Shown: piece by piece, positions 18,912 through 28,727 of the stretch
How the letters are laid out: each line of letters begins with the position of its first letter
Position numbering within the stretch: the first letter of the stretch is position 1
Assembly: GCA_029261695.1 (NCBI GenBank)
Contig: JAJDAV010000081.1
Location: 1-38,528, forward strand
Length of the DNA stretch: 38,528 nt
Reading direction: 5' to 3'
Source of the DNA: Nitrospinaceae bacterium
Lineage (GTDB): Bacteria; Nitrospinota; Nitrospinia; Nitrospinales; VA-1
Translations under genes and position numbers: made by a program
The notes under the pieces: model-generated
The model's input: only the letters and a program-made list of their open reading frames with translations
What the model was told of the DNA's origin: nothing
Databases searched by the model: none

Positions 18912-21900
18912 TTAAGAAGGAGAATAAAGCGCTTTGTATATCCCTCGGTTTCTCAAAACATGTTTTACGTACCGTCGTGTTTCAGGGTAAGGGATGGATT
19001 CAATAAACACATCCAGATCATTTAAATGACCGAACCTTTTCAGCCATTTTTTTAGAACATGGGGACCGGCATTGTATGAAATTAAGATATGTGTGCCGTT
19101 TTCTCCAAATCGTTTGTTCAGTTGACTGACATATTTGACGCCCAGCCTGATGTTTAAATCGGGTTCGAATAACACATCGGCTTCAAAGGGTTTTTTTAAT
19201 TTTGTCTTGGGGTAAAGCTTTTTTCCCGTGGCCGGCATGATCTGCATGAGACCTCGAGCACCAGCCGGTGACAATGCCTTATGGTCAAACAGGCTCTCTT
19301 GCCGGATGATCCCATTTACAAAATAAGGATCAACTTTTCGATATTCTGAATTAGAAGTTACCTCTTCGTGGTAGGCAAGCGGGAAAAAATATTTCCAAAA
19401 TTTGGGGGATAACGAACGCTCACCCGATTTGGTGGCAAAGTCCTTATACAATTGCAGTAGCTTGAGCGACTCAGAGTATCCATTGGCATTATGGTAAAGG
19501 TTTGAAAGCCATAATACTCCTGTCAGGTTCTTTCGGATGGATTTTTCAAGGCGTTGTATTTCGTTTCGCGCTTCCGTTGTAAGTCCAATTGCTGACAATT
19601 CTTGTGCGCGGATGTGGTGAAATTTTTCTCGGGCATCCAACGGTCGGTCAAGCGTGACCGGGGTTATTTTTGCGGTGTCCTCTGATTGGTTTGCAGGGAA
19701 AGAAACTCCGGCTTTCAGCATTTTTTCTTTTGCACGAATTCCATGAAATGTATAAGGATACTGATTTGCTACATCCGTAAAAATTTCTTTGGCTTTTTCT
19801 TTTTCGCCGAGCTTTTCTGCCGATTTGGCACTCCAATATAGATTGTATTCAATGAAAGGTCCTTTTGGAAACCGGCGCGCAACATCCTGAAATCGTTCAA
19901 AGGCTTTTTGAAATTTTCCATCGATATAATTAACCCATCCAAGCCGCCATCCGGCCCACTGACCGTAAAAATTTTCAGAGTATTTGCCCAAAACCTGTTG
20001 GTAGAAATTTAGCGCTTCGGGATAATTCTTTCTTTCTTCATAAATTTTCCCCACAAAAAATAAGGCCTTAATAGCGTAGTCTGATGATGGATCAGCGGCA
20101 GCTACTTGTTCGAAATATTTTGCTCCAGGCATAGGTTTGCCAAGGTTCCAAAGGTTTCGACCGATGTTGAACTTGGCTTTTTGAATTTGTGCGTGATTTG
20201 GATAGAGCTTTGAAAACTCTTTTAATGCGACATTTGCAGTTCTTCTATCACGTAACCCGCGGTGAGCATTTGAGAGGAAAAAGAAAAACCTTCCGGGCAT
20301 GGGGTTGTTTGTTTTTTGAATTTCTTTGATCTCAGATATGATTTCTTTATATCGTACCCCTTTAAACAGTTTTTCAATTCTTACCGTATGCTCCCGTAAA
20401 GTTAAAGGAACTTCTTTAATATCCGGTGAAGCTCCGAGTCTTTTTATTGCAGCTTCGGCCTCGGGGGTAAGTTCGTGATTGGGGTATTTGATATGAAGTT
20501 GCCGGAAATTTAAATAGGCCTCGTTTTTTTTTCCAAGCTTCTCTTGATGTGTGGCTAATTTGAAAATGAGCTCAGGTAGATAAGGACGAAATCCTTTGTG
20601 ATAAAAAGAATTTTTCAATGTCGCGATTGATTCCTGCAATACTTCTTCCGCTTTAATTTCATCTTTGCTTTGAATATAAGTATCGGAAAGAATGATTTGG
20701 GCTTCCGGGTAAAGTTGCGTGTCTGGGAAATTCTTAAGAAGCTGAAGTACATTTTCTTGAGCCTGTTTATACTTTTTGCTTTTTGATTCTGCTTTTGCAA
20801 GGTTGAGTAAAATATAATCTGCAATTTCTGGATATTTTTTTACCAGAGGTGATAATGCCTCAATAGCCTTGTCGTATTTTTTATTCTCGATGTGTAGGAG
20901 GCCGAGCAAAAAACGAGAACGCTTACTTTCTATTGAATCTGGCGCGGCATTTTGAATGCCGAGGAGTTGGTTTTTTGCCTTGCTCCATTCTTTTTTTAGA
21001 AAATGATTTTTGGCTTGTTCGAAATCATTAGAAATATTTTTGGCTTCCGATTTAGAGCCGAAACCTAAAACAAGAAAAATTGAGAAAAGGCAGGCTGCTA
21101 CATTGGGTAGGCGAGAGAGCAGTCTGTTGCTGAGTGTTTCGGGAGTATCTTTTTTGTCGGTAGCGATGATTTGCGCTTCGGGCATTTTTCGAAACCAGGT
21201 GAGTTGACGTTTTGCGTAATGGCGGGTTTCCCGCTTGATTTCGTAAATCGCTCTTTCTAATGTTAAATCGCCTTGATGATAACGTGTCATTTGGGTATAG
21301 CCGATGCTTTTAAACGGTTTTAAATCGGTGGAGAAACCTCGATCAAGAAGGTTTTTTACTTCGTTTGCGAGTCCACCCTCGATCATGTTGTCAACTCGTT
21401 GGTCAATTTTTGCATAAAGCTCCGCCCGATTCCATTCGAGTATAAACGTGGAAATGGGGAATCGGTTTTCGGAGGTTGAGTCTTCTTTGTGGAATTCTGA
21501 AAATGGTTTTCCTGTTTCCATAAAAACCCCCAATGCTCTTTCAATTCTCAGGGAATCTGTTTCCGAAATTTTTTCTGCGAAATCAGGATCTACAGTTTGT
21601 AGTTTTTTGTAGACTTGTTCGACCCCAGACTCAAGGATATCTTGTTGAATATTTTTTCGGGTTTTATCGGATATTTCGACGGCGCAGTCATAATCCTGTG
21701 TAAGAACTTTGAGATAGAGAGCAGTCCCTCCAACTAGGATGGGGATTTTATTTTGACTCATCAGGTTTTGGATCGCATCCAGAGCCTTTGTTTTAAAATC
21801 AAATGCATTAAATTCCTCATCGGGTTCCAGAATGTCAATGAGATGGTGGGGGATGGCTTGCCGATCTTTCGCCGACGGCTTTGCTGTGCCGATGTCAAAG

Positions 21901-22022
21901 TATTTGTAAACCTGCATTGAGTCGGCGCTGATAATTTCGGTGTTGAGTTTTCGAGCCAATGCCAGGGCGGTTTCACTTTTCCCAGAGGTGGTGGGTCCCG
22001 TCAACACAATTAAAGGAATCAT
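18912..22022 (-). CDS. miaA: tRNA dimethylallyltransferase (MiaA) continuous in frame with a TPR-containing SLT lytic transglycosylase
   Basis: N-term VLTGPTTSGKSETALALARKL...ISADSMQVYKYFDIGTAKPS...RETRHYAKRQLTWFRKMPEA (MiaA); C-term NGIIRQESLFDHKALSPAGARGLMQIMPATGKKLYP...LGVKYVSQLNKRF...SYNAGPHVLKKW (SLT). No stop between. ORF-track start 22070; ATG at 22022 (MIPLIVLTGPTTSGKS) fits better. Confidence 0.85.
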   Translation of the reverse strand: MIPLIVLTGPTTSGKSETALALARKLNTEIISADSMQVYKYFDIGTAKPSAKDRQAIPHHLIDILEPDEEFNAFDFKTKALDAIQNLMSQNKIPILVGGTALYLKVLTQDYDCAVEISDKTRKNIQQDILESGVEQVYKKLQTVDPDFAEKISETDSLRIERALGVFMETGKPFSEFHKEDSTSENRFPISTFILEWNRAELYAKIDQRVDNMIEGGLANEVKNLLDRGFSTDLKPFKSIGYTQMTRYHQGDLTLERAIYEIKRETRHYAKRQLTWFRKMPEAQIIATDKKDTPETLSNRLLSRLPNVAACLFSIFLVLGFGSKSEAKNISNDFEQAKNHFLKKEWSKAKNQLLGIQNAAPDSIESKRSRFLLGLLHIENKKYDKAIEALSPLVKKYPEIADYILLNLAKAESKSKKYKQAQENVLQLLKNFPDTQLYPEAQIILSDTYIQSKDEIKAEEVLQESIATLKNSFYHKGFRPYLPELIFKLATHQEKLGKKNEAYLNFRQLHIKYPNHELTPEAEAAIKRLGASPDIKEVPLTLREHTVRIEKLFKGVRYKEIISEIKEIQKTNNPMPGRFFFFLSNAHRGLRDRRTANVALKEFSKLYPNHAQIQKAKFNIGRNLWNLGKPMPGAKYFEQVAAADPSSDYAIKALFFVGKIYEERKNYPEALNFYQQVLGKYSENFYGQWAGWRLGWVNYIDGKFQKAFERFQDVARRFPKGPFIEYNLYWSAKSAEKLGEKEKAKEIFTDVANQYPYTFHGIRAKEKMLKAGVSFPANQSEDTAKITPVTLDRPLDAREKFHHIRAQELSAIGLTTEARNEIQRLEKSIRKNLTGVLWLSNLYHNANGYSESLKLLQLYKDFATKSGERSLSPKFWKYFFPLAYHEEVTSNSEYRKVDPYFVNGIIRQESLFDHKALSPAGARGLMQIMPATGKKLYPKTKLKKPFEADVLFEPDLNIRLGVKYVSQLNKRFGENGTHILISYNAGPHVLKKWLKRFGHLNDLDVFIESIPYPETRRYVKHVLRNRGIYKALYSPS

Positions 22023-22716
22023 AAATCTGTTGCATCTCCATAGTATAGCTTCCATCTCTATTATAGACATAGAGTGGCGAATCGACTATTAAATCGCATT
22101 TCTTTTCTTTGATAGCATCCACCAAAAATATTTTTGCTTCTGCATTTTTGTGGCCGTGAATAAACCGGATTCGGCTGGGAAATAACCTTCGTTTCTCTAG
22201 CTCGCGCATGGTTTCAAGCAATCGGATGGGCGGATAGGTCAGAATAATATGTCCGTCTTTTTTTAAAAGAGCCTTCGCTTTGTCGAGCAGGCCTTGCATA
22301 TTTAGTTTCAACTCGTGTCTGGCAATGGCTTTCTCGGGATCGGGATTCGTGCGTCCCGAATTTATTTTTCGGTAGGGCGGATTGGATACGATCAAATCAA
22401 ATTGCTCTGGGGGGGGATTTGAGTCCATATCGAGAAAATTGCCCTTGATAATTTTTACTGGCATTTGATTTTTAGAGACATTTTTTTTGGCTATTTCGGC
22501 TGCTGAATCTTGAATTTCTATACCCGTAATTTCTAGCTTGGGTTCTCGAAAAATCATCAGGAGGGGGATGATGCCGCAGCCAGTTCCAACATCGAGCACT
22601 TTATGCCCTGGGGCTAAAGTGGAAAAATGGGCCAGCAAAAAGGGTTCAATAGAATAACGATAACCGGAGTCATTCTGATCAATGCACAGATCTTTTGTCG
22701 TTCGAGCAGAGTTCAT
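21973..22716 (-). CDS. tRNA1(Val) adenine-N6 methyltransferase-like (TrmN6/YfiC type) SAM methyltransferase
   Basis: VLDVGTGCGIIPLLMIFREP, IVSNPPYRKINSGRTNPDPEKAIARHE (NPPY motif plus ARHE). Confidence 0.8.
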   Translation of the reverse strand: MNSARTTKDLCIDQNDSGYRYSIEPFLLAHFSTLAPGHKVLDVGTGCGIIPLLMIFREPKLEITGIEIQDSAAEIAKKNVSKNQMPVKIIKGNFLDMDSNPPPEQFDLIVSNPPYRKINSGRTNPDPEKAIARHELKLNMQGLLDKAKALLKKDGHIILTYPPIRLLETMRELEKRRLFPSRIRFIHGHKNAEAKIFLVDAIKEKKCDLIVDSPLYVYNRDGSYTMEMQQIYDSFNCVDGTHHLWEK

Positions 22717-22758
22717 GAAGTTTTTTTCTGTTTTTATAGCCGATGAAAATTGATGTGG

Positions 22759-24555
22759 CTAGGGAGCGGCAGTAGTCCGAGTCATATTCAAAATTTCTTC
22801 TTTGCCATAATGGTCGAGATAAAGCAGGAAATGTTCGCGTGACAGGTAGTTCCAGATTTTTCGGGATGGGAAATGCTGTTCAATTACAGAATTGAAATTT
22901 TCGTATACATCCATCACTTCTTCCCGTGGCATTCCGGCTTTTATTTCATAATCGAATACGATAGCCATATCGCGTTCCGGGTCCTGAATGATTCGGTCGA
23001 TTTTAAATTTGGCAGGGTTGTGGTATATCGCCGAATCTTTTTCCAGTGCAAAAATTGACTGGCCTACTGAGTGAATGATGCCGCTTTCCACTTCTGAATT
23101 CTCAATAGTAAATTGAATAGTGTCTTCTGCTTCGGCCCTTTCTTCTGTGGGGAAGCCAAAAAACAGGTAAAGATGGTTCCATATACCTGCTTCCGAACTA
23201 TGCCGCAATACCGCTCTTTCAGTTTCTTGATCACAGCCCTTATCTATAATGGAAAGGATGCGGTCATTGGCACTTTCTAATCCGAAAAAGAGCATGAGGA
23301 AACCCGCGCGATAAATATCGTCAAAAAGTTCAGGAGATTCTTTTTCGCTGGATTCAAATTTAAGCATTCCTAATGAACGCATTTCAACCCCACGTTTGAG
23401 AATTTCTTTCGACATGCGGTTAAACGCATTGGGAGAAATAGCCTCATCTGAAAAGGTGAAATATTTGGTTTTGTATTTTTTCGAAAGGTGGTCCAGTTCT
23501 TCGGCAACCCTTACCTCATTTTCCTTTCTATAATGGGAGTCGTAAATAAAGCTGTGGGTGCAAAAGGTACATTTCCCCCAATAACACCCTCGGCTCGACA
23601 TATAGGGAAGCACTGGGTAGGGCATTAGATATTTTTCCAACGGTAATTGATCGAATGTTGGACAAACCAGTTGTTCGTAGGGCAAAGCCTCAGCTTTTGG
23701 ATTGCGAATGACCTTGTCGCCTTCAAGATGAACCAAGTTGGGCACCGTATGTAGTGGCTTTTTTTCTTTTAGGTGTTTGACGAGCTCATCCAAAGGCAGT
23801 TCACCTTCGGAAACTATCAGGCTGTGAAAGAATTGCTTAAACAACTCTTGCTTATCATCGAGCAAATCGGCGTGACGGTTGAAAACACTTCCTCCGACCA
23901 CAATGTGTAAATGTGGGTAACGTTGTCGAAGTTGTCGTGCGAGTGTGAGGCCCGGTATTACCTGCCCGATATGAATGATGGATAACCCGACAACTCCATA
24001 GTCGTCCCAAGGTATTTTTGGGGTCAGATACTCATCAAACAAAAACAGGAAGGGATTTCGTACGGTATCTTTTGTGGCACTTAAAATTCCTGACAGGTTT
24101 TCTTCTGGATTGCCTTTCATGAAAAAGGAATCGAGATCCAAACGGCTCGGATGGTGAGCGTAGGAAATCAATTGCATGGCAATTTTCAGGTTGGTGTAGG
24201 CCTTGCTGTATGTTTCAAATTGGAAAAAGCGGTTCTCATCCCTCAGTACACTTTTTGCATCTTCTACTTCATTGAGAACGGATTCTAAAAATGCGGTATC
24301 GGAAAGGATGTCATTATAAACCGGTCTGACTTCCTGATCTTCCATCGCACGTGTGGGGTCTGCGAGACGCTTTCTGATAATTTCGACACAACGTTCCAGA
24401 TACTCTCTCGATAGAAAGATATCGTAGCATTCTATATTCAGATCAAACTGGTCCACTTCGTGGCCCCGCGACTCTAAATGTGCCTTTAGAGTGGGTAAAG
24501 CCAGATAAGGTTGGCTGGGATACCACTGCGGCGGAAAAAGGAGAGCGACCTTCAT
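22759..24555 (-). CDS. B12-binding domain radical SAM protein
   Basis: SRGCYWGKCTFC (CxxxxxCxxC-type variant containing the radical SAM cysteines) and N-terminal VALLFPPQWYPSQPYLALPTLKAHLESRGHEVDQFDLN typical of cobalamin-binding radical SAM proteins. Confidence 0.85.
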   Translation of the reverse strand: MKVALLFPPQWYPSQPYLALPTLKAHLESRGHEVDQFDLNIECYDIFLSREYLERCVEIIRKRLADPTRAMEDQEVRPVYNDILSDTAFLESVLNEVEDAKSVLRDENRFFQFETYSKAYTNLKIAMQLISYAHHPSRLDLDSFFMKGNPEENLSGILSATKDTVRNPFLFLFDEYLTPKIPWDDYGVVGLSIIHIGQVIPGLTLARQLRQRYPHLHIVVGGSVFNRHADLLDDKQELFKQFFHSLIVSEGELPLDELVKHLKEKKPLHTVPNLVHLEGDKVIRNPKAEALPYEQLVCPTFDQLPLEKYLMPYPVLPYMSSRGCYWGKCTFCTHSFIYDSHYRKENEVRVAEELDHLSKKYKTKYFTFSDEAISPNAFNRMSKEILKRGVEMRSLGMLKFESSEKESPELFDDIYRAGFLMLFFGLESANDRILSIIDKGCDQETERAVLRHSSEAGIWNHLYLFFGFPTEERAEAEDTIQFTIENSEVESGIIHSVGQSIFALEKDSAIYHNPAKFKIDRIIQDPERDMAIVFDYEIKAGMPREEVMDVYENFNSVIEQHFPSRKIWNYLSREHFLLYLDHYGKEEILNMTRTTAAP

Positions 24556-24910
24556 TTTATCTCCTTTTTGAAAACTGTTATTTTTTTCCAGTTGAGAGAT
24601 GGCACACGCTTTAACTTAAAGAATTATAGGTGGTTACGAGATAAGCATATATCCAATGAGAAACTCCTGTCAACCACTAGGCCACAGACTGTAGGGTTGA
24701 TCCTCAGAAGGCTTGCAGTTCAATTAAATCTTTAAATCAAAATGGCTTCCAAAATAATTTGAGGTGGGTCGGTTTGAAACCTTCTTTAAAATGTGCATTT
24801 TATTGGCCTGGGTAGGGTTTGGGGGGAATTTTTTACAGAAAATAGGGCTGGACTTATATTAAAAGGAATAGCAAAATCGTTGGCATTTCGGAAATTGCCC
24901 TATTGGGTGC

Positions 24911-24953
24911 AGTGTCACGCTGGTTGACACTGTTTGCGGAAAAGGATTATACT
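24911..24953 (+). promoter_or_regulatory. Sigma70-like promoter with overlapping dyad operator
   Basis: TTGACA (24924-24929), 18-bp spacer, TATACT (24948-24953); the -35 lies inside agtgtca-cgctggt-tgacact (24911-24931). Followed by aaggaaggag RBS and the 25021 ORF. Confidence 0.6.
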
Positions 24954-25020
24954 TACGAGATTCCCAGAACTCTTTTAAAAATATTGGTTTATTGTTTTAC
25001 CCCTGTAAGGAAGGAGATTT

Positions 25021-25626
25021 GTGTTGAGCGACCAAGATACTGAAACAAAAGAAAACCCGGATTCCTCCGAGGCCCCTGAAGAAAAAGAGGTCGACCATCT
25101 TTCCGATTTGAGTGAACTTGAGAAGATCAAGGCAGAGCTCCAAAAGGAAAAAGAGAAAGCGGCTCAGGAACTCGCAGAAGGTGAAGATGAAGAAGAAGAT
25201 TTAAGAGAGGTAGATTATCTTCAAAAGCTAATCACTCTTTCTGTAAAATTCGACCATCATATCGGTATGTACTTGATGCCCTCGTTCATTGATTGCGGAC
25301 TAAAATACGATCATCGTTTGGCTGAAAGCTACACGGTTCAGTTGACAACGATCCAGTCGTTTTTGCGTCTTCTTGAAAAAGTGGATGGTGTGACTCGTGA
25401 AGAAGTGACTAAACAATGTATTCTGAATTTGAGAAACATTCTTCAGTTGGTTCATAAGAATATGGTCAAGCCGCTTTATCGTGAAGTGGAGCTAATGAAA
25501 AAGAAACCTAAATCCGAAAGTCTTGATAATTTCAAAAAGCACTGGAATGAGCGGATTGATGAACTCCAAAAAACCTGTGATTTTGAATATCAAATTCTCG
25601 ATGTAAAAGGATTTCTACTGAAGTAA
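25021..25626 (+). CDS. Hypothetical protein with acidic/coiled N-terminal leader
   Basis: GTG start with strong RBS (aaggaaggagat); N-term rich in E/D/K, then a compact helical-looking domain. Confidence 0.7.
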   Translation: MLSDQDTETKENPDSSEAPEEKEVDHLSDLSELEKIKAELQKEKEKAAQELAEGEDEEEDLREVDYLQKLITLSVKFDHHIGMYLMPSFIDCGLKYDHRLAESYTVQLTTIQSFLRLLEKVDGVTREEVTKQCILNLRNILQLVHKNMVKPLYREVELMKKKPKSESLDNFKKHWNERIDELQKTCDFEYQILDVKGFLLK

Positions 25627-25706
25627 GGTACATGGTAGGTGATAGATTGTATTCTTGTAGAATAAAGTAAATTCCCTATAGTGTCTGCTATTAGACATAT
25701 GGCTTC

Positions 25707-25729
25707 AAGAGCCCCTTCGGGGGCTCTTT
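25707..25729 (+). terminator. Rho-independent-like terminator
   Basis: aagagcccc-ttcg-ggggctctt then ttc; GC-rich stem with UUCG loop after the 25021 ORF. Confidence 0.7.
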
Positions 25730-25781
25730 CCTATTGGAGTCTTATTGTTTTTCACGTGGTATGAAGGAAAGGGCTTAAAAA

Positions 25782-26780
25782 TTGGCTGAAGAAAAAACCG
25801 GTGAAAGCGAATTAGAAGATTCAAGTGGCCTCGATGTTGTTACGACTGAAGAGACACTTCCTGCAGAACGTCCGCAGGTAGATCATAGTAAACTTTACGT
25901 CTGGGTTGCCGATTCAGGAAATGACCGGATACAAAAATTCGATGGCAATGGCAAGCTGCTGACACAGTTTGGATCTTCTGGGGGAACCCGTCCTCCTTAT
26001 GTGCCTGGAGAGTTTAAAACCCCAAGTGGAATTGCAGTCGACCTCGAGGGCTATATCTGGGTAGTGGATACAGGTTGTCATCGTATTCAGAAGTTTGACC
26101 CTGAGGGTGATTTCTTTTTCGAATTTGGTTCAGAAGGCTGGGGGCAGGAAAAGTTTTATATGCCTGAAGAAATTGTAGCCGAGCCTACGGGGACCATACT
26201 TGTCGCGGATACTTCCAATCATTGCGTGAAGCGGTATGACGATGATGGTGAGTTTATTTTGAGCTTTGGTTATGCAGGAAACTTTGACGGCTTCATGAAA
26301 TTTCCTGTGGGTCTGGCTTTGGACCGAGAAGGAAATATTTACGTGGCGGACCGTGATAACCAACGCATTCAAATTTTCAACGAGGATGGACAGTTTTTGT
26401 CAAAGTTTGGGGAATATGGTTTTGAACCGGGTAGGCTGAACTTCCCTACTGGAATTACTGTCCGTCGGGATGGAACACTCATCGTGGCGGAAAAAAGTCA
26501 AAACCGTCTGCAACTTTTTGATCGCGAAGGGCACTCCCTTGGAGTAATTGGGGAGGGTGGAAAACGTGATGGTCAATTTAATTGTCCCTCATCCGTAGTG
26601 GAAGATCCCTATGGATATGTTTTTGTAGTTGATACTATTAATCAGAGAATTCAGAAATTCGACCCCGATTTAAATTTTATGGCCAAGTGGGGAATTGTTG
26701 GTAAAGACCCTGGTCAATTTTATAATCCTTCTGGAATTTGCTTGTCTTGGGAACCCGATTGGGCGCCCCAGGAAGAGTGA
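25782..26780 (+). CDS. NHL-repeat beta-propeller protein
   Basis: Repeats such as VWVADSGNDRIQKFDGNGKLLTQFGSSG, IWVVDTGCHRIQKFDPEGDFFFEFGS, IYVADRDNQRIQIFNEDGQFLSKFGEYG. TTG start; no signal peptide. Confidence 0.9.
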   Translation: MAEEKTGESELEDSSGLDVVTTEETLPAERPQVDHSKLYVWVADSGNDRIQKFDGNGKLLTQFGSSGGTRPPYVPGEFKTPSGIAVDLEGYIWVVDTGCHRIQKFDPEGDFFFEFGSEGWGQEKFYMPEEIVAEPTGTILVADTSNHCVKRYDDDGEFILSFGYAGNFDGFMKFPVGLALDREGNIYVADRDNQRIQIFNEDGQFLSKFGEYGFEPGRLNFPTGITVRRDGTLIVAEKSQNRLQLFDREGHSLGVIGEGGKRDGQFNCPSSVVEDPYGYVFVVDTINQRIQKFDPDLNFMAKWGIVGKDPGQFYNPSGICLSWEPDWAPQEE

Positions 26781-26782
26781 CC

Positions 26783-27400
26783 ATGAAGAATTCATTCAAA
26801 AATACAATCTCCAAAAATTTGCGCCGTCAATGCGGTTTTGTACTTCTTCTTGCAGCCACTTTTTTTGCCGGCCTTCAAGTGGTGCATGCTGAAAACAGCA
26901 AAGATGAAATTTTTGGTGGCCAGATATTATCCCTCACCGAAGAAAAGCCAGAACTAGAGCCTTCCAATGACCCAAGATTCCAAGACAATAAAGACGGTAC
27001 TGTAACCGACTTGCAGGAAGGGTTGATGTGGAAAAAAATTGATATCTACCAGGAAAAAAAGATATGGATCAATTGGGAAGACTCTCAAAAATACCTCGAG
27101 AAATTTAATAAAGAAGCTTATGCCAGTTACTCAGACTGGCGCCTGCCCACACGGAAAGAACTAGAATCTCTTTACGAAGAAGAAAAAGATATTCCGTGGA
27201 AATATTATTGGACTGAAAATGTTATCCATATAGACCCTATCTTCGGTTATTCCAGCTGTTGTTTTTGGTCCAGCGAGCTTTATAAGGATAAATATGCTTG
27301 GGGGTTTAATTATATTCGTGGCAAAGATTACCCCAGTATCAAAGGAGGGGCGAGCCTGTCATTATCAACGATTCGCCCAGTCCGAACTGTTGCAAAATAA
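26783..27400 (+). CDS. Exported DUF1566 (Lcl C-terminal-like) protein, copy D1
   Basis: ATG 26783 gives signal peptide MKNSFKNTISKNLRRQCGFVLLLAATFFAGLQVVHA; DNKDGTVTDLQEGLMWKK...YSDWRLPTRKELESLY...IHIDPIF...IRPVRTV. Confidence 0.8.
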   Translation: MKNSFKNTISKNLRRQCGFVLLLAATFFAGLQVVHAENSKDEIFGGQILSLTEEKPELEPSNDPRFQDNKDGTVTDLQEGLMWKKIDIYQEKKIWINWEDSQKYLEKFNKEAYASYSDWRLPTRKELESLYEEEKDIPWKYYWTENVIHIDPIFGYSSCCFWSSELYKDKYAWGFNYIRGKDYPSIKGGASLSLSTIRPVRTVAK

Positions 27401-27476
27401 ATTTTGTAGAGAGAAGATTTGAAAATCTTTCTTTACATGTGAAATTTTTAAAATGTGTTTGAACTGAGCGAATTAT

Positions 27477-28301
27477 ATGAGCGAAGAAGAAAAGGAAGAA
27501 ACTCCAGATTCTGAATCCGCCGAAGGAGCTTCAGAAGAAACCTCAGAAGATTCTGCCACTCCCATAGAATCAGAAGAAGGCGAGTCTGCCGAATCTGAAG
27601 AAGAGGAATTGGAGGATGAAGACGAGGAGGAGATTGAATTTGACCTGGAAGCTCAGGTCGAAGAATTTCGCCGGATGATCGAAGAAGACCCGGATAGCTG
27701 CGTTAATTTTTATAATCTGGGGGAGGCCCTGGCAGAACTCGGTCAAACAGGTGAAGCCAAAGAGGCCTTTGAGCAGGCCTTGGTTCTAGATGAGAATCAG
27801 GAGTTCAGTTCAATAATTCATCTTGGCATCGGTAATATTTATTTTCATCAGTTGATGTCGGGTATTCAATCTACCGTAGTTAAAAGCTCAGTAGGAATGC
27901 TTTCCCAGCACAAACAGCAAAATACGATTAATTCTGTCAGTGGTAATGATTATTCAATTCCCATTGCTGAGTTTGAAAAGGCCATTCAGTTTCTTCCCAA
28001 GCTAAATGCGGATGAAGAAATTGTAGACTATGTTAGCAAAAATGCGCCTCAACAAATTTCCACCATTTATTACAAATGGGCTTCCGACTTGTTCGATAAG
28101 GCACGACAGCTCGAAAACTACGGGGATGAAGTCAAAGATATTAAGCAGGGACTAAAGTTTCTGAAGAAGACGATTGAGATAGACCCCAACCACGCTCAGG
28201 CCAATTTAATGGTCAAGTATGGGAAGAAAATGTTGCTGGAGGGGTTCAGCATTTATGATGAATATGGTTTTGAAGCAAAAATAATCCCAGGATCCGGATA
28301 A
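27477..28301 (+). CDS. TPR protein with long acidic N-terminal region
   Basis: N-term about 60 aa almost entirely E/S/D; then SCVNFYNLGEALAELGQTGEAKEAFEQALVLD. Confidence 0.8.
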   Translation: MSEEEKEETPDSESAEGASEETSEDSATPIESEEGESAESEEEELEDEDEEEIEFDLEAQVEEFRRMIEEDPDSCVNFYNLGEALAELGQTGEAKEAFEQALVLDENQEFSSIIHLGIGNIYFHQLMSGIQSTVVKSSVGMLSQHKQQNTINSVSGNDYSIPIAEFEKAIQFLPKLNADEEIVDYVSKNAPQQISTIYYKWASDLFDKARQLENYGDEVKDIKQGLKFLKKTIEIDPNHAQANLMVKYGKKMLLEGFSIYDEYGFEAKIIPGSG

Positions 28302-28328
28302 TTTATACCCGATCTTTCACCGGAGCAA

Positions 28329-28727
28329 ATGATGCCGAATATAGATGATTTGATACGTGACAAATTGAGTAAAGATGGGCAGGTGCTCAATCTAAAGGCC
28401 CAGTTCCTGAGAGAAGTCGGGGCTAAAGAGTTGTCTAAGAGGGAAGAGTTAAAAGAGGTGAGGGCAATGGATTTATCGCAAAATGGTATTGGCGATGAAG
28501 GGGTGAAGGCGATTGCAGAGTCCAGCGTTTTTACTAACTTGAGAAACTTGAACCTGGCATCAAACAATATCAGTGATGAAGGGGCTAAAACCCTGGCCAA
28601 CTCGAAAAAGCTAGGCAAACTCCGAAGTTTGCAGTTAGTCGTCAACGATATTTCTGAAGAAGGTGAGAAAATATTGAGAAACTCTACGGATTTGACAAGC
28701 CTGACATCTTTAAAGTTCAGGGTTTAG
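28329..28727 (+). CDS. Leucine-rich-repeat protein (ribonuclease-inhibitor-like LRR)
   Basis: VRAMDLSQNGIGDEGVKAIAESSVFTNLRNLNLASNNISDEGAKTLANSKKLGKLRSLQLVVNDISEEGEKIL. Confidence 0.75.
   Translation: MMPNIDDLIRDKLSKDGQVLNLKAQFLREVGAKELSKREELKEVRAMDLSQNGIGDEGVKAIAESSVFTNLRNLNLASNNISDEGAKTLANSKKLGKLRSLQLVVNDISEEGEKILRNSTDLTSLTSLKFRV

Noticed and set aside
24600-24740. Possible tRNA or structured RNA near gtagggttgatcctcagaagg
   Set aside because: No acceptor-stem pairing or anticodon arm could be drawn; T-loop resemblance only.
28253-28645. 130-aa minus-strand ORF opposite the LRR gene
   Set aside because: Shadow ORF; the plus-strand LRR repeats are unambiguous.
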